A DNA stretch of 64,000 nucleotides from Sphingobium sp. TKS (GCF_001563265.1 NZ_CP005084.1:752001-816000); one strand, 5' to 3'; positions 8,906 through 17,829 are shown, counted from the stretch's first letter. Program-made: numbers and translations. Notes: a model not told the origin generated them from the letters alone.

Positions 8906-11817
8906 CGATCCAACCCTTTTGACCGATCATGCCCATGTTCCTGATCTTGAGTCGGTTCCGGCCTGGACCGGTCGCGTCCAATCAACGAGCGCAGAAAGGA
9001 ATCAAGCTGTTCGGCAACGGACCGTGCCCGGCCTGCAAGCTTTTCGGGCAGCGTCAATTCCTCCGCTTGCGATCGGGAGCTTGCCGAACCCAAACGTTCT
9101 CTTCTCTCCTGCCGCTGGATTTCCTGATCCATGCGCTGACGACGCAATTTCTCCCCATGACGCGCCGTGAAACTGCGTCGACTGTCTCGATCAAGACGAC
9201 CAAGACCTTCAAGAGATGATGTCTTTTGACCTGAGTTTTGCTCCAATTTCTTGGCCAGCTTATCCCTGTCTTCCGTCCATAGCTTCACGCCAAGGCGCGC
9301 GCGGGTGATCGCCGTGTAGAAATTCTGACCATTGACGAGACTTGATCCGATGGGAGCCAAAACATAAGCCCGTGCATAGGTCTTAGACTGAGACGAATAC
9401 ACGGTTTCGGCGTAGCCATGGTCCCAAGTCTTGTGTATCGACAAATCTACGGTCTGGACTCTATCATCCCGATCCCATCTGATTGTTGCCAGCAATCCAT
9501 CGAGCTGTTCGACCGTGCCTCGCTCAGCATTCTTCAGATCGAGCTCCTTGTTGGCCAATCGCCATTGAACGCGATCCCCGGACGCCAAGTCCCGCTCACC
9601 TTGGTCGAAGACATTGACCTGACGGGGGCGCGTCGATCGGGGGTCCCACCGGATAATCCGTCCCTGTTCATCGGCTAACCGAACGATTTGCCGGCCGTTC
9701 TCATTGCGGCCAAGTCCTACCACGCGATATTCCACGTCCCGGGCGATACCGACCTCGGCAATGTCGCGCCCAAATTTCACGACCTGCCCACGCGAATAAA
9801 AGCGCGCGAACCGCTTCTCTTCGTCGGTCATCCCCGCCGGCGACACAATCTGGAGACGACTCTCCTCGATGGCGATGCCCCCCTCCTTCTGGAGCGCTTC
9901 CCGTATCTGGGCGTTCACAGCCAGACGAGTGGCATTTTCAAGCACGAGAATGTTCGTGCCAACGCGATGCTCCGTTTTGAGCCGGGTCCACTCCCTCACC
10001 ATGTCCTTGGCAAGTATGTCCACGCTCTCCCCGCTTACGACCTTATCGAGCGCGGCGATCGAAGCGGGATAGTCACCCTCGCGCGCATACGTAACCGCAG
10101 CTCTCATCGACTTGGTTTCCTGCCGTACCGACTCCTTGAGTTCCGCGGTCGGCAAACCCAGTCGTTGCAGCAACCAGAAGGCTTTGCCCTGCTCGATGGC
10201 GCCGGTCTGGTGATCGTCACCCAAGAGGAGAAGGCGGGCACCCGTTTTGCGACTGATCTCCAGCACACGGGCAGCTTGCCGATTGCCGAGCTGCCCAGCT
10301 TCATCCAGCACCAGCACATGGCGATCGCTGATCCCATGACCGCCCCCGGCAAGCAGACTGGCAACGGTCCGGGACTCGATGCCGGCATCCTGCCCAAGCT
10401 TCAATGTCGCAGACGAAGTCGGGGCGGTCGCAATGAGGATGGTGCCTGGCTCCGCAGCCTCTTTGAGCGTCTTGACCAGCGTTGATTTCCCCGAGCCGGC
10501 CACCCCATGGATGCCATTCACCCGATCGCGCGAGATCGCGACATTCACCAGCGCCTGTTCCTGGGCCGGCGTCAAACCAGCCTTTTCGAGCGCGACCAGC
10601 AGCCGGTCCGCAGACGCGAGGGGCCGAGCATCGCTCAACGCAAGCGCAAGATGCTGCGTCAATTCCAACTCAAGACGCGCGGTTTTTCTCGTCGTGCGGC
10701 CCCGGGTCAATATCTGATGGCCCGTTTGTTCGCGCGTTGCCAGAAGCTTGCGCCGTGCCTCATGGGCTTCGATCATCGGGCGGACGTCAGACAAGCGCAC
10801 TTCCCCAACATGGGAAGCGAGGCCAAGACGGAATATGCGTCCCAGATTGTTCACCGCTTCGCGCGTTTCCGCCTGTCGCATGCCGAACAGAGCGGCCCGG
10901 CCAACGTCGGCCGCGCGCGGAACGATCTCCCTGCTGTCCTTGCCGCTCAATAGATCGAGATCTTCGCGGTATCGTTCCGATCGGTGCTGCCATTGCTCCC
11001 GCAGCGCCTCGATACCGACCTTCTGCTTGGGAGGGCGGGTCGCATAGAAGGAGGCCTGGCGTCCGGCCTGCCCGGTCAGCCCCTCTTCCCGCGCATGGGC
11101 ATCGATCTGTTCGGCACGCCTGGAAAATGCCTTCACCAGATCCTGCGGAACACCCCTGATTTCGAAGAGGCCGTTGCGAGGATCATGGTCGATCTCATAA
11201 CCCAGCTCCCGAAGGCCATGGGCTAGGTCGTTGCGATACACCTGTCCCGCGGTCATTTGCTCCGCAAACATGGCGCGAGTTTCCAGACTTGCCATGTGCG
11301 CCTCGCCCTCCCTGCCAGTGATGTTCATGACAACCACATGGGTGTGGAGATGGGGGTCGAGTTCCCGGCTGGCATGTTCGGTGAAGCGAGCAAAAATCAG
11401 CCGGCCGGTCGTCTCATAGACAATCTCGCCGGCGACGCGGCGCCGCAGGGCGGCATGTTCTTCCAGATAGTCCAACGCTGTCCCGACCGCCTTTTCATGT
11501 GCAGCCAGTATCCGCTCGTCTCCCGCGACCAGCGCCATGATGGAAACCGACTTGGGCGCGTTGACCGCGAAATCCCAACCGGGATGATGCTCGATCTCCC
11601 CATCCTTGTGGTGCCTTCCAAGCTGCTGCTCCCTAACCCAGCCGGAGAGCAGTTGCTCGAATATCTCGGGATCGACCTTTCCTTCGAGGCCAAGGTCACG
11701 CGCAATTTCCCCTCCCCATTCGGAATGCTCATCGGGACCCTTCTTGTAATAATCGCCGAGCGCATAATAGCGGACGACATTGCCGGGTTTGCCATATAGG
11801 CGGACGGGATTGATCAT
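8902..11817 (-). CDS. traI: MobF-family conjugative relaxase/helicase
   Basis: 971-residue TrwC/TraI-type relaxase that nicks oriT and unwinds the transferred strand. The relaxase domain (about 1-300) has N-terminal tyrosines at 17/18 and 23/24, the conserved WDFAVNAPKSVS at 81-92, and the metal-binding triad in HLHTH (His156, 158, 160). The helicase half has Walker A GVAGSGKST at 438-446 and VLVLDEAGQL as Walker B; AITRARLGVKLWT near residue 840 is helicase motif VI-like. The tail is charged. It is shorter than F TraI, closer to R388 TrwC. Its start overlaps the traD stop (ATGA). Confidence 0.95.
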   Translation of the reverse strand: MINPVRLYGKPGNVVRYYALGDYYKKGPDEHSEWGGEIARDLGLEGKVDPEIFEQLLSGWVREQQLGRHHKDGEIEHHPGWDFAVNAPKSVSIMALVAGDERILAAHEKAVGTALDYLEEHAALRRRVAGEIVYETTGRLIFARFTEHASRELDPHLHTHVVVMNITGREGEAHMASLETRAMFAEQMTAGQVYRNDLAHGLRELGYEIDHDPRNGLFEIRGVPQDLVKAFSRRAEQIDAHAREEGLTGQAGRQASFYATRPPKQKVGIEALREQWQHRSERYREDLDLLSGKDSREIVPRAADVGRAALFGMRQAETREAVNNLGRIFRLGLASHVGEVRLSDVRPMIEAHEARRKLLATREQTGHQILTRGRTTRKTARLELELTQHLALALSDARPLASADRLLVALEKAGLTPAQEQALVNVAISRDRVNGIHGVAGSGKSTLVKTLKEAAEPGTILIATAPTSSATLKLGQDAGIESRTVASLLAGGGHGISDRHVLVLDEAGQLGNRQAARVLEISRKTGARLLLLGDDHQTGAIEQGKAFWLLQRLGLPTAELKESVRQETKSMRAAVTYAREGDYPASIAALDKVVSGESVDILAKDMVREWTRLKTEHRVGTNILVLENATRLAVNAQIREALQKEGGIAIEESRLQIVSPAGMTDEEKRFARFYSRGQVVKFGRDIAEVGIARDVEYRVVGLGRNENGRQIVRLADEQGRIIRWDPRSTRPRQVNVFDQGERDLASGDRVQWRLANKELDLKNAERGTVEQLDGLLATIRWDRDDRVQTVDLSIHKTWDHGYAETVYSSQSKTYARAYVLAPIGSSLVNGQNFYTAITRARLGVKLWTEDRDKLAKKLEQNSGQKTSSLEGLGRLDRDSRRSFTARHGEKLRRQRMDQEIQRQERRERLGSASSRSQAEELTLPEKLAGRARSVAEQLDSFLRSLIGRDRSRPEPTQDQEHGHDRSKGLDR

Positions 11818-13880
11818 GCCGGCCTTGCCTGTTCGCGGGGGCCATCGGCGCGGCCATGCTGGACGAGGTTCGACTGAATGCTGCCCTGGCGCGCAGCCAG
11901 CAAGGTCCAGGCATCGCGCGGCGGGATCGGCAATTTACCCTGCTCCGCGCCGAGAATGGCATCGACCTGCGCCGCCTCACTCTCGACCGCAGGCGACCCA
12001 TCCACGCTCGGCGCACCGGTGGCAGAAGCACTGGAGCCCTGCCCCTCCTTAGCGGGAGGACGCAGATCATCACCCTGCCCCCTTTCACGCTCGAGCGCCT
12101 CTCGCACCCGTGCCTCGGCCTTGGCCAGTTTGACCAATTCGTCCGCCTTACTGAGCCGCTCCGGCGGACCCACACGTTCGACAAATGCAGGTTCGTCCGA
12201 GGAGACGACATTGTACCGGTCCGCGAACTTGACGACCGGAAGGTTACGCCCGAACCGGAGGAAACCGGAAAGATTGGGAAGGTTCGTGACCTCGGTGTGC
12301 ATGACAAGCGGCCGGGTCACCTGTATCCGGGAGAGATTGACGCCGTCCCGCATGTCGTTGACGCCATAGCTCATGCCTTCATTGGCTTCGACCTGTTCGA
12401 CCTGACCCAGATTTTCGGAAACATGCTTGGCGGTCGGGGTGTCATTGGCGCGCAGCGCCACCCAGGTCGAGCAATAGCCGGTGATGGCGGCAGCATCCTG
12501 AATGCCATAGGTGGCCTCAAGCTGCGGGTAACTCTGATAACCCAATATGCCGCAGCCACCATATTTGCGCGCCCGCGCGAGGAAGTCGCTCAGGGAGGGC
12601 AGCTTCTGGAGCGTTGGAAGTTCATCGATGACGCAATAGAGGCGCCGGTCCCGATCCGGCATGAGACTCATGATGGCGCTGATGGCGATGTCGAGCCAGA
12701 CCGTGATCAGGGGACGCAGCGAGGGAAGCTGGTCCGCCTTCACGGTGATGAACAGCCAGCTTCCCGGTTCCCCTTTTTCCACCCAGTCGCGGATCGAGAA
12801 ACCATCCTCCGTGTCATCGAGATAGGAAAAGCTGCGCATGACCGAGGCCAGTTCCGCCTGGATGCCGGCCGAGGTCCGGTCCCCTTCCATGCTGAGAAAA
12901 GCGGCAGCATCGGTGCCGGCGGCGAACGCCACGAGATCCTTGAGCTTGGACCGGAGCAACCGGTCAAGGAGCAGAGAGACATAGGTATGCTTCTGCCGGG
13001 CGAGCTTTCGCAGGACTGCCACCAGAGTCCCTCTCGCCGCCTTCGCCCAGAAGGGATCACCCCCCTTATCCGGGATCGTGGACTCAGCGATCTGGTCATA
13101 ATGATAGTCGCGCGGGACATCGACCCAAGGGGACCATCGCGCGGTCCGCTGGTCGAGGGGATTGAGCAGCGTATCATATTTGGGGCGGTAGAATTTCTCG
13201 ACGAAGGTGCCTGCGGTATCATAGACGATCGCCCGTCGACCCGATGTGCGAATGCCCTCCAGCATCTTGACGATGAGATTGGTCTTGCCGGTGCCGGGCG
13301 CTCCGCAGAGGAGGATATGCTCGGGCTCGAAAGCCTCCGGCACCGGGACTCCCCCGATCGTGAGCGGCCCCTTCTTCTGCCAGAGAAGCGCCCGCTTCAA
13401 CTGTCTGACGGTGCCGAAGCGGGCGCCGCGCAGGAATTGATTGGAGCCAAGGCCGCGTCCCGTGCGGGTGAAATAGAACCAGGCCCAAAGCAGCATGGCG
13501 AGGGCGAAGACACCCGACAGAGCAGCCCCGTGCAGGAGGTAGCTTTCGAAGGCCGCGAGGGTCTTGTGGGCCAGCCGGGAGTCGAGCAGCGCCTTGGGCG
13601 TGGTCCAATATTGCTGGCCCGTTGGTGTCCTGAACAGGATCGGCGTGACATTGCCGGGAACCGCGTCTCTCATGAAGGTCGCCTGGCCGATCTTCACCAG
13701 CACGAAACGCTCATAGTCGGAGGATTTTTCGAGCGCATACCAGACGATACCGCCGATCCAGATCACGAGACCGGCAAGGCAAGTCTGGTAGAAGACCTGG
13801 GTGGTCATGCGGACATTGTGAACGATGGCCTGTCCACCCCTCGTCCAACTGCCCAGCGTGTCGTTGCGGAAGATGCTCAT
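11814..13880 (-). CDS. traD: type IV coupling protein TraD
   Basis: 688-residue inner-membrane ATPase that couples the relaxosome to the secretion channel. Two N-terminal membrane segments (about 30-50 and 117-137) precede a P-loop CGAPGTGKT at 192-200; Walker B is YCVIDELPTLQKLPSL. Sequence signs such as GSNQFLRGARFG point to the F-type TraD subgroup. The C-terminal about 80 residues are low-complexity and acidic/alanine-rich, probably the relaxosome contact tail. ATGA overlaps link it to the RHH gene upstream and traI downstream. Confidence 0.95.
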   Translation of the reverse strand: MSIFRNDTLGSWTRGGQAIVHNVRMTTQVFYQTCLAGLVIWIGGIVWYALEKSSDYERFVLVKIGQATFMRDAVPGNVTPILFRTPTGQQYWTTPKALLDSRLAHKTLAAFESYLLHGAALSGVFALAMLLWAWFYFTRTGRGLGSNQFLRGARFGTVRQLKRALLWQKKGPLTIGGVPVPEAFEPEHILLCGAPGTGKTNLIVKMLEGIRTSGRRAIVYDTAGTFVEKFYRPKYDTLLNPLDQRTARWSPWVDVPRDYHYDQIAESTIPDKGGDPFWAKAARGTLVAVLRKLARQKHTYVSLLLDRLLRSKLKDLVAFAAGTDAAAFLSMEGDRTSAGIQAELASVMRSFSYLDDTEDGFSIRDWVEKGEPGSWLFITVKADQLPSLRPLITVWLDIAISAIMSLMPDRDRRLYCVIDELPTLQKLPSLSDFLARARKYGGCGILGYQSYPQLEATYGIQDAAAITGYCSTWVALRANDTPTAKHVSENLGQVEQVEANEGMSYGVNDMRDGVNLSRIQVTRPLVMHTEVTNLPNLSGFLRFGRNLPVVKFADRYNVVSSDEPAFVERVGPPERLSKADELVKLAKAEARVREALERERGQGDDLRPPAKEGQGSSASATGAPSVDGSPAVESEAAQVDAILGAEQGKLPIPPRDAWTLLAARQGSIQSNLVQHGRADGPREQARPA

Positions 13881-14176
13881 GAACGTCCCTCCTCAGACAG
13901 AAGGCCCCGCTCATCGAGCAATTGGCGGGCATAGCCTTGCCCCTTTTCCAAGGCCTGCGGCGCTCGTTCGCCGACCGCGGTCACGAGGATCGCGAACGTC
14001 TGGATTACCACCGCGAGGATCTCGTCTTTCGACGAGTAAATATAGGCGCGATCAGGATCGGCGGCCCTGGTCAGGACTGACCGGATGAATGCGGAAAGAC
14101 TGAGATCGGCCCCATTGGCGCGCCGAAGGAGGCGCCGATGGAGGGCGTCGTCGAGACGAAAAGTAACTGTGACCAT
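13877..14176 (-). CDS. ribbon-helix-helix protein, putative relaxosome accessory factor
   Basis: 99-residue protein. The N-terminal VTVTFRLDDALHRRLLRRANGADLSLSAF fits a ribbon-helix-helix beta strand plus two helices. The rest is helical with no other motif. It is the first gene of the operon ahead of traD and traI, the place where F-type systems put small DNA-binding proteins (TraM/TraY role). Its likely targets are the inverted repeats just upstream (14353-14403). Function is inferred from fold and place. Confidence 0.7.
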   Translation of the reverse strand: MVTVTFRLDDALHRRLLRRANGADLSLSAFIRSVLTRAADPDRAYIYSSKDEILAVVIQTFAILVTAVGERAPQALEKGQGYARQLLDERGLLSEEGRS

Positions 14177-14687
14177 GCAGAAGCTCCGATGATACGGAGC
14201 CCCTACCGGGGAGGTGAAGCACAGCTTTTATAGTTGAAATGAAGGGATTTTTCAACACCCCGAGGACGGCGCGTTCAAAATGTCAGGATACGGAAAAATA
14301 ATACGGATCATACCGCATCATTTCAGTATCTTATCAAGAAAATGCGATGGCCCGGTCATACCGGTATGACGATCTGCGGTGCATCGGTAATACCCGTATG
14401 ACGCCCGCAAAGCCGCAGAAATGCTGGGCAAACGCCACGCAGCACCCGTGCGTGGGGTGCATTACAAACGGCCAGCGGTCGTGCGTCCTTTCTTCGCAGC
14501 GCGCTTGCCCGCTGCGTTGCCTCGTGCCGGAAGGCGCGGGGCTCCCCCGCAGGGGGTCTTGTTCTTCCCGGCGGCACGCCGGGCAGCAACTCTTTCCTCG
14601 CCTGTGCGCGAGACCTGGATTGCAATCATGATGTTCTCCATCGATAATGAGGGTTGGCGGGCAGACCATCCGATGAGGAAGATGATC
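14177..14687. promoter_or_regulatory. divergent control region of the relaxosome operon, oriT candidate
   Basis: 510 bp between the RHH gene (minus) and a small plus-strand gene. The left 170 bp is AT-rich, with repeated ATACGG/CCGTAT half-sites around 14288-14318 and two palindromes at 14353-14403. The right part is GC-rich with several short inverted repeats and no convincing gene. A MobF origin of transfer is commonly beside the accessory-factor gene, so oriT is plausible here, but no known nic consensus is recognised. Confidence 0.4.
14353..14403. promoter_or_regulatory. pair of palindromic operator-like sites
   Basis: Site 1 is a perfect 16-bp palindrome GTCATACCGGTATGAC at 14355-14370, flanked CG...G. 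Site 2 at 14385-14403 repeats the same 19-nt frame with two mismatches (GTAATACCCGTATGAC). Centre-to-centre spacing is 32 bp, three helical turns, which puts both on one DNA face. This suits cooperative binding by a dimeric protein such as the adjacent ribbon-helix-helix factor. Confidence 0.6.
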
Positions 14688-14948
14688 ATGCCCAAATTGA
14701 CTGACCGGGAACGCCTTGCGGGCCTTGAGGCGCAACAGAAGAAGATCGCGCAGGATATCCTGGACACCCGCCGCACCCTGCGCGGCAAATATGCCGCCAT
14801 GCTTGCCGATATGGAGATCGAGCGACTGTCGGAACGGGAGTGCCGCGAAATCCTTGTCCATGCGATCCGGGCGGGTGGCACGGCCTCGATCGCTGCTCTT
14901 AAAAGCCTCTCTGCGACACATCGCGCCGAACCCGACAAGCGCCCGTAG
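14688..14948 (+). CDS. small TraC/TraD-like coiled-coil protein
   Basis: 86 residues, strongly helical: LTDRERLAGLEAQQKKIAQD and the following heptads look like a short coiled coil, then a helical end. The layout resembles the small conjugal TraC/TraD accessory proteins of rhizobial plasmids, an assignment made by resemblance only. GAGGAAG six bases before ATG 14688 sets the start. It is divergent from the relaxosome operon and followed by about 185 bp of GC-rich sequence without a gene. Confidence 0.6.
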   Translation: MPKLTDRERLAGLEAQQKKIAQDILDTRRTLRGKYAAMLADMEIERLSERECREILVHAIRAGGTASIAALKSLSATHRAEPDKRP

Positions 14949-15081
14949 GGCGTCCCTGCGACGAGCACGGCGGAGCCGCGCGCAGGAGGCCCGCGCCGCA
15001 TGGCGCGGCCTCGTCGACCGACGGGACCGGCGCTATCGCGGCGGTCCTTGAGGGCGACGAAAGGGTGGTGGAAAGGAAAAG

Positions 15082-15120
15082 AGCGGGACCGATCCGGGAG
15101 AAACCCGAACCGGTCCCGCT
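15082..15120 (-). terminator. hairpin terminator after first DUF2493 gene
   Basis: Near-perfect stem AGCGGGACCGATCCGGG / CCCGAACCGGTCCCGCT around a short AGAAA loop. On the minus strand it is followed by TCTTTTCCTTT, so it fits an intrinsic terminator for the minus-strand gene ending at 15134. Confidence 0.7.
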
Positions 15121-15133
15121 GTCCTTGGCGGGT

Positions 15134-16117
15134 TCAGTCGACCCAATGCGCAGGCCCTCCATAAAGGGTGAGCAGGATGGGATCGACGCCTATCGAGCGC
15201 ATCACTCGTACAAGTTGCGCCTGGACCCCGCTACCCTCCGCAATGACGGCCTCGACCGGTCGCAGCCGGGCGATCTGGTCGTTGCGCACGAACCCCGCCC
15301 GATTGCCCCAGCGCCCCTTGTCGATGCCCAGCCTCACCACCGGTGTCCCGGTCCGGGCGGCCCAGGCTTCGGCGATGGCGTCCCCTCCGCATTTCTGCGC
15401 CGTGGTCAACAACACCATCGTCGGGCGCACCGCCTTGATCCGATCGAGGGCTTTCCAGATCGGCGTATAATCGGACCATTGGCTGCCACCGGAAAAGGCC
15501 ACCAACGGGCCGTCGGGGTGATGCTGCCCAATCCGGCGTTGACGGCGCGCGGCGAGATAATCGGTGCCGTTGATGACGCTCGCGGTGCGCTTGGAGGATA
15601 TCAGCGTGGCCTTTGGTGCTGACCAGGGCTTCCCGGTCTCATTGTGGAAGATGTCTGCCGCATGATCGCGCATGCAGGCCATTGCGTCGGATGCTTCGTC
15701 GAGAAAGGCGAGCAGTTCGTGCACCCGTTCCAGTTCGACGCTGTGGATCTCGCTGCCATCGGCGCGGCGGAGCAGGTCCTGCATGTCGCGCGTCGCCTTG
15801 TCCGCCTGGGCTGCCCACTGATCGGCTGCGCGGTGGAAGCTGTAGACCATCCCCCATGCGATGGTCCCCGCTGCGCTTTGCAGCCGGCTGTCCCGCAGCA
15901 CGTCGAAAAGGGTCGTGACGATCAGTTCGATGGCGAGTTGGACCTGTGCCGGGTCGGGCATCTCGCAGGGCATTTCATCCTCGCCCTTCCCGATCCGCAC
16001 CCCATCCAGATCTGATGCGAAGGCGGCGAGGAAGCTCTCGCTTGTCGAGTTGTCGTCGGCGGCGATGTGCGCCACGATCTCGGAGAAGGAGCGGATGGAA
16101 CGGTTGGTCTTGGTCAT
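15134..16117 (-). CDS. DUF2493 domain-containing protein, copy 1
   Basis: 327-residue protein of the DUF2493 (SLOG-like, Rossmann nucleotide-binding) group. The C-terminal about 140 residues hold the domain: LVAFSGGSQWSDYTPIW, MVLLTTAQKCGGDAIAEAWA, FVRNDQI and VIAEGSGVQAQLVR. The N-terminal half is an element-specific helical region. AGGAGGTTCCC before ATG 16117 fixes the start. A second copy lies at 16781-17806. Exact ligand and job are unknown; SLOG proteins bind or act on nucleotide-derived ligands. Confidence 0.8.
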   Translation of the reverse strand: MTKTNRSIRSFSEIVAHIAADDNSTSESFLAAFASDLDGVRIGKGEDEMPCEMPDPAQVQLAIELIVTTLFDVLRDSRLQSAAGTIAWGMVYSFHRAADQWAAQADKATRDMQDLLRRADGSEIHSVELERVHELLAFLDEASDAMACMRDHAADIFHNETGKPWSAPKATLISSKRTASVINGTDYLAARRQRRIGQHHPDGPLVAFSGGSQWSDYTPIWKALDRIKAVRPTMVLLTTAQKCGGDAIAEAWAARTGTPVVRLGIDKGRWGNRAGFVRNDQIARLRPVEAVIAEGSGVQAQLVRVMRSIGVDPILLTLYGGPAHWVD

Positions 16118-16368
16118 GGGAACCTCCTTGTACTGAACCAAAAGAGGCTTTCCCTCGACACGGGCTTGCGCCGGCGGGGTCAAGGATCGTGGCGCAGCCA
16201 CGACCGCGAAGCGGCGATGGGGGTCACGATTTTTTCTGGCGCGCGCCAGGCCTGACAGGGAGTGCCGCCGCCCGCCCGCCAGGAAAAATGGTGGGGCCCC
16301 GTCGTCCTTGAGGCCGCCGGTGTTCCCCGTGTAAACTTAACCCCGATGTTGAGAGAAGAGAGGAGGCT

Positions 16369-16401
16369 CGAGAATCGGGGGCTCGATGCCCCCGATTCTC
16401 G
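16369..16401. repeat. perfect 13-bp-stem hairpin
   Basis: CGAGAATCGGGGG and CCCCCGATTCTCG form a perfect stem around CTCGATG. The central GGCTCGATGCC is repeated inside the neighbouring terminator hairpin (16442-16452). The minus strand continues with a pyrimidine run, so it may be a second terminator for the DUF6117 gene. Confidence 0.6.
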
Positions 16402-16426
16402 AATGGGTGCCTCTGGACGAAACCTC

Positions 16427-16456
16427 AAAAGGCGCGGGGCAGGCTCGATGCCTGCC
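16427..16456 (-). terminator. terminator after DUF6117 gene
   Basis: Stem GGCAGGC / GCCTGCC with loop TCGAT at 16438-16456, followed on the minus strand by CCGCGCCTTTTGAGG. It begins 11 bases beyond the DUF6117 stop codon. Confidence 0.55.
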
Positions 16457-16467
16457 TCGGGTCTTCG

Positions 16468-16710
16468 TCAAGCCTTGCGGCGGGCACCGACCTCGCCATC
16501 GGGCGGGATGTAAGCGGCGAAAGGATCGCCATCATTCAGATGACCGAAGGGGGTCATGATATAATCGCCGCGGTCCCTCCCGACTGCGCAGATCACGTAG
16601 CGCGGTTCACCCGTGGCGGCATCAGTGCATTCGAGCAGGGCAAGATTTCCATCGGCAGCTGCGCGCAGCAGCGTTTGGAAATTGCGGCGATAAGAATCTG
16701 GAATAGCCAT
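16468..16710 (-). CDS. DUF6117 family protein
   Basis: 80-residue protein beginning MAIPDSYRRNFQTLLRAA, followed by YVICAVGRDRGDYIMTPFGHL and FAAYIPPDG, the pattern of DUF6117 proteins carried next to DUF2493 and DUF736 genes on sphingomonad mobile elements. Function unknown; no membrane segment or DNA-binding motif. GGGAGTTGTTC precedes ATG 16710. It lies between the two DUF2493 paralogues, with its own terminator on each side. Confidence 0.7.
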   Translation of the reverse strand: MAIPDSYRRNFQTLLRAAADGNLALLECTDAATGEPRYVICAVGRDRGDYIMTPFGHLNDGDPFAAYIPPDGEVGARRKA

Positions 16711-16725
16711 GAACAACTCCCATGG

Positions 16726-16756
16726 AAAAGGGGACGGTCGCACCCGCGCCGTCCCC
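16726..16756 (-). terminator. terminator after second DUF2493 gene
   Basis: Perfect stem GGGGACGG / CCGTCCCC, followed on the minus strand by CTTTTCC. It separates DUF2493 copy 2 (stop 16781) from the DUF6117 start at 16710. Confidence 0.7.
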
Positions 16757-16780
16757 GATGATGTCTTATAAGGGCTACAA

Positions 16781-17806
16781 TCAGCTGCGCCGCCTACGCC
16801 AACTGGCCTTCGGACGACCGACGTCTGCGGCGGGGGCCTGGTCCGCCTTGCGGAAGGCATGGATCGGAACGCTGGCCTTGCGCAGCGCCTGGTAGAGATT
16901 GGCCTGGATGCCGGACCCTTCGCCCAGCACGGCTTCGACCGGCTGCAATTCGACCATCTTGCGGTTCCGGGCGAAGGGCGCTTTACGCCCCGCTCCCGGC
17001 AAGGTGTAGGCGACAAGCGGAACCTGGCGGTCCCCCGCCCATGCCGCGACGATGGCATCGAACCCCTTCCGTTGGGCGGTCGTCACCAGCATCATATGCG
17101 GTATGCGTTCGAGAATGAGGTCGAGACGCTCCCAGATTGGTTGCCAGTCATGCCAGACGGCATGGCCCGAGGCGATCACGATCGGTCCCGTTGGCAGATA
17201 GCGCTCGCGGGCGGCGAGATCGCGAGCGCGCAGATAGTCCTGCACGGCGACCTGGGTTGCGCTCGATGCTTGCAGCGCGCGAGCCGAACGGGTCTTGCTA
17301 CCCTTTGAAGGGGACCAGGGCCAGCCGGACTGGGCGCGATACATTTCGGCCGCATAGTCGCGCATACACTCGACCGCCTCGCGCTGTTCGGTGGTGGACT
17401 GGCAGAGGAGCTGCTTATCCTCCAGTTGCTGATTATAGACCTCGGAAAGGTCGGGCCTGTTCGCCATGTCGCGCAGTTCATCGGCAAGCGCATCCTCACG
17501 CCGTTCCAGCTTGTTAGCCACGAAGTGGAAGGAGTTGACGAAGCCCCAAGCGATCTCCGCGGCGAGCGGTTCAAGCCGCGTATCGGCGAGGAGGTCGAAG
17601 ATGGTGGCGATCACCGCCCCGCACTCAGCCTGCGCCGCGAGCGGCTCGGGCATATCATGATCACCCGGTTCTTCGCCCGGCTCAACGATGGTGAGGGGTA
17701 TGGGATCACCGAAGGCGCGCTGGAAATCGGAGCTGGCGGTGATCGCGGCATAGAGGCTCTTCAGGTCAGCGAGGCTGTCCACGCTGCGGGGATGAATGTC
17801 CGTCAT
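16781..17806 (-). CDS. DUF2493 domain-containing protein, copy 2
   Basis: 341-residue paralogue of the protein at 15134-16117 with the same order: helical N-terminal half (ATIFDLLADTRLEPLAAEIAWG matches TTLFDVLRDSRLQSAAGTIAWG in copy 1), then the DUF2493 domain with IVIASGHAVWHDWQPIW, MMLVTTAQRKGFDAIVAAWAG, FARNRKMVEL and VLGEGSGIQANL. The C-terminus adds a basic tail (SWRRRRS). GAGGAGATATCCC before ATG 17806 sets the start. The sequences are clearly diverged, so duplication is old. Confidence 0.8.
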   Translation of the reverse strand: MTDIHPRSVDSLADLKSLYAAITASSDFQRAFGDPIPLTIVEPGEEPGDHDMPEPLAAQAECGAVIATIFDLLADTRLEPLAAEIAWGFVNSFHFVANKLERREDALADELRDMANRPDLSEVYNQQLEDKQLLCQSTTEQREAVECMRDYAAEMYRAQSGWPWSPSKGSKTRSARALQASSATQVAVQDYLRARDLAARERYLPTGPIVIASGHAVWHDWQPIWERLDLILERIPHMMLVTTAQRKGFDAIVAAWAGDRQVPLVAYTLPGAGRKAPFARNRKMVELQPVEAVLGEGSGIQANLYQALRKASVPIHAFRKADQAPAADVGRPKASWRRRRS

Positions 17807-17829
17807 GGGATATCTCCTCATGGGATGGG

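Larger units (their letters stand above)
16118..16467. other. structured non-coding gap between DUF2493 copy 1 and DUF6117
   Basis: 350 bp without a gene. It contains a perfect 14-bp palindrome CTGGCGCGCGCCAG (16236-16249); a longer inverted pair ATTTTTTCTGGCG (16229-16241) versus CGCCAGGAAAAAT (16277-16289); and two hairpins listed separately. The promoter of DUF2493 copy 1 should lie near the left end. Confidence 0.5.

Noticed and set aside
11856..13934. 692-codon frame antisense to traD
   Set aside because: Composition follows the opposite strand's codon structure; TraD with Walker motifs is clearly the real gene.
14462..14629. 55-codon basic frame on the minus strand with a good GGAG site
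   Set aside because: Arg/Lys/Ala-rich composition is typical of a GC-rich shadow and nothing recognisable is encoded; kept only as a remote possibility.
14347..14631. 94-codon plus-strand frame over the operator pair
   Set aside because: Overlaps palindromic control sites and has no ribosome site or protein-like pattern.
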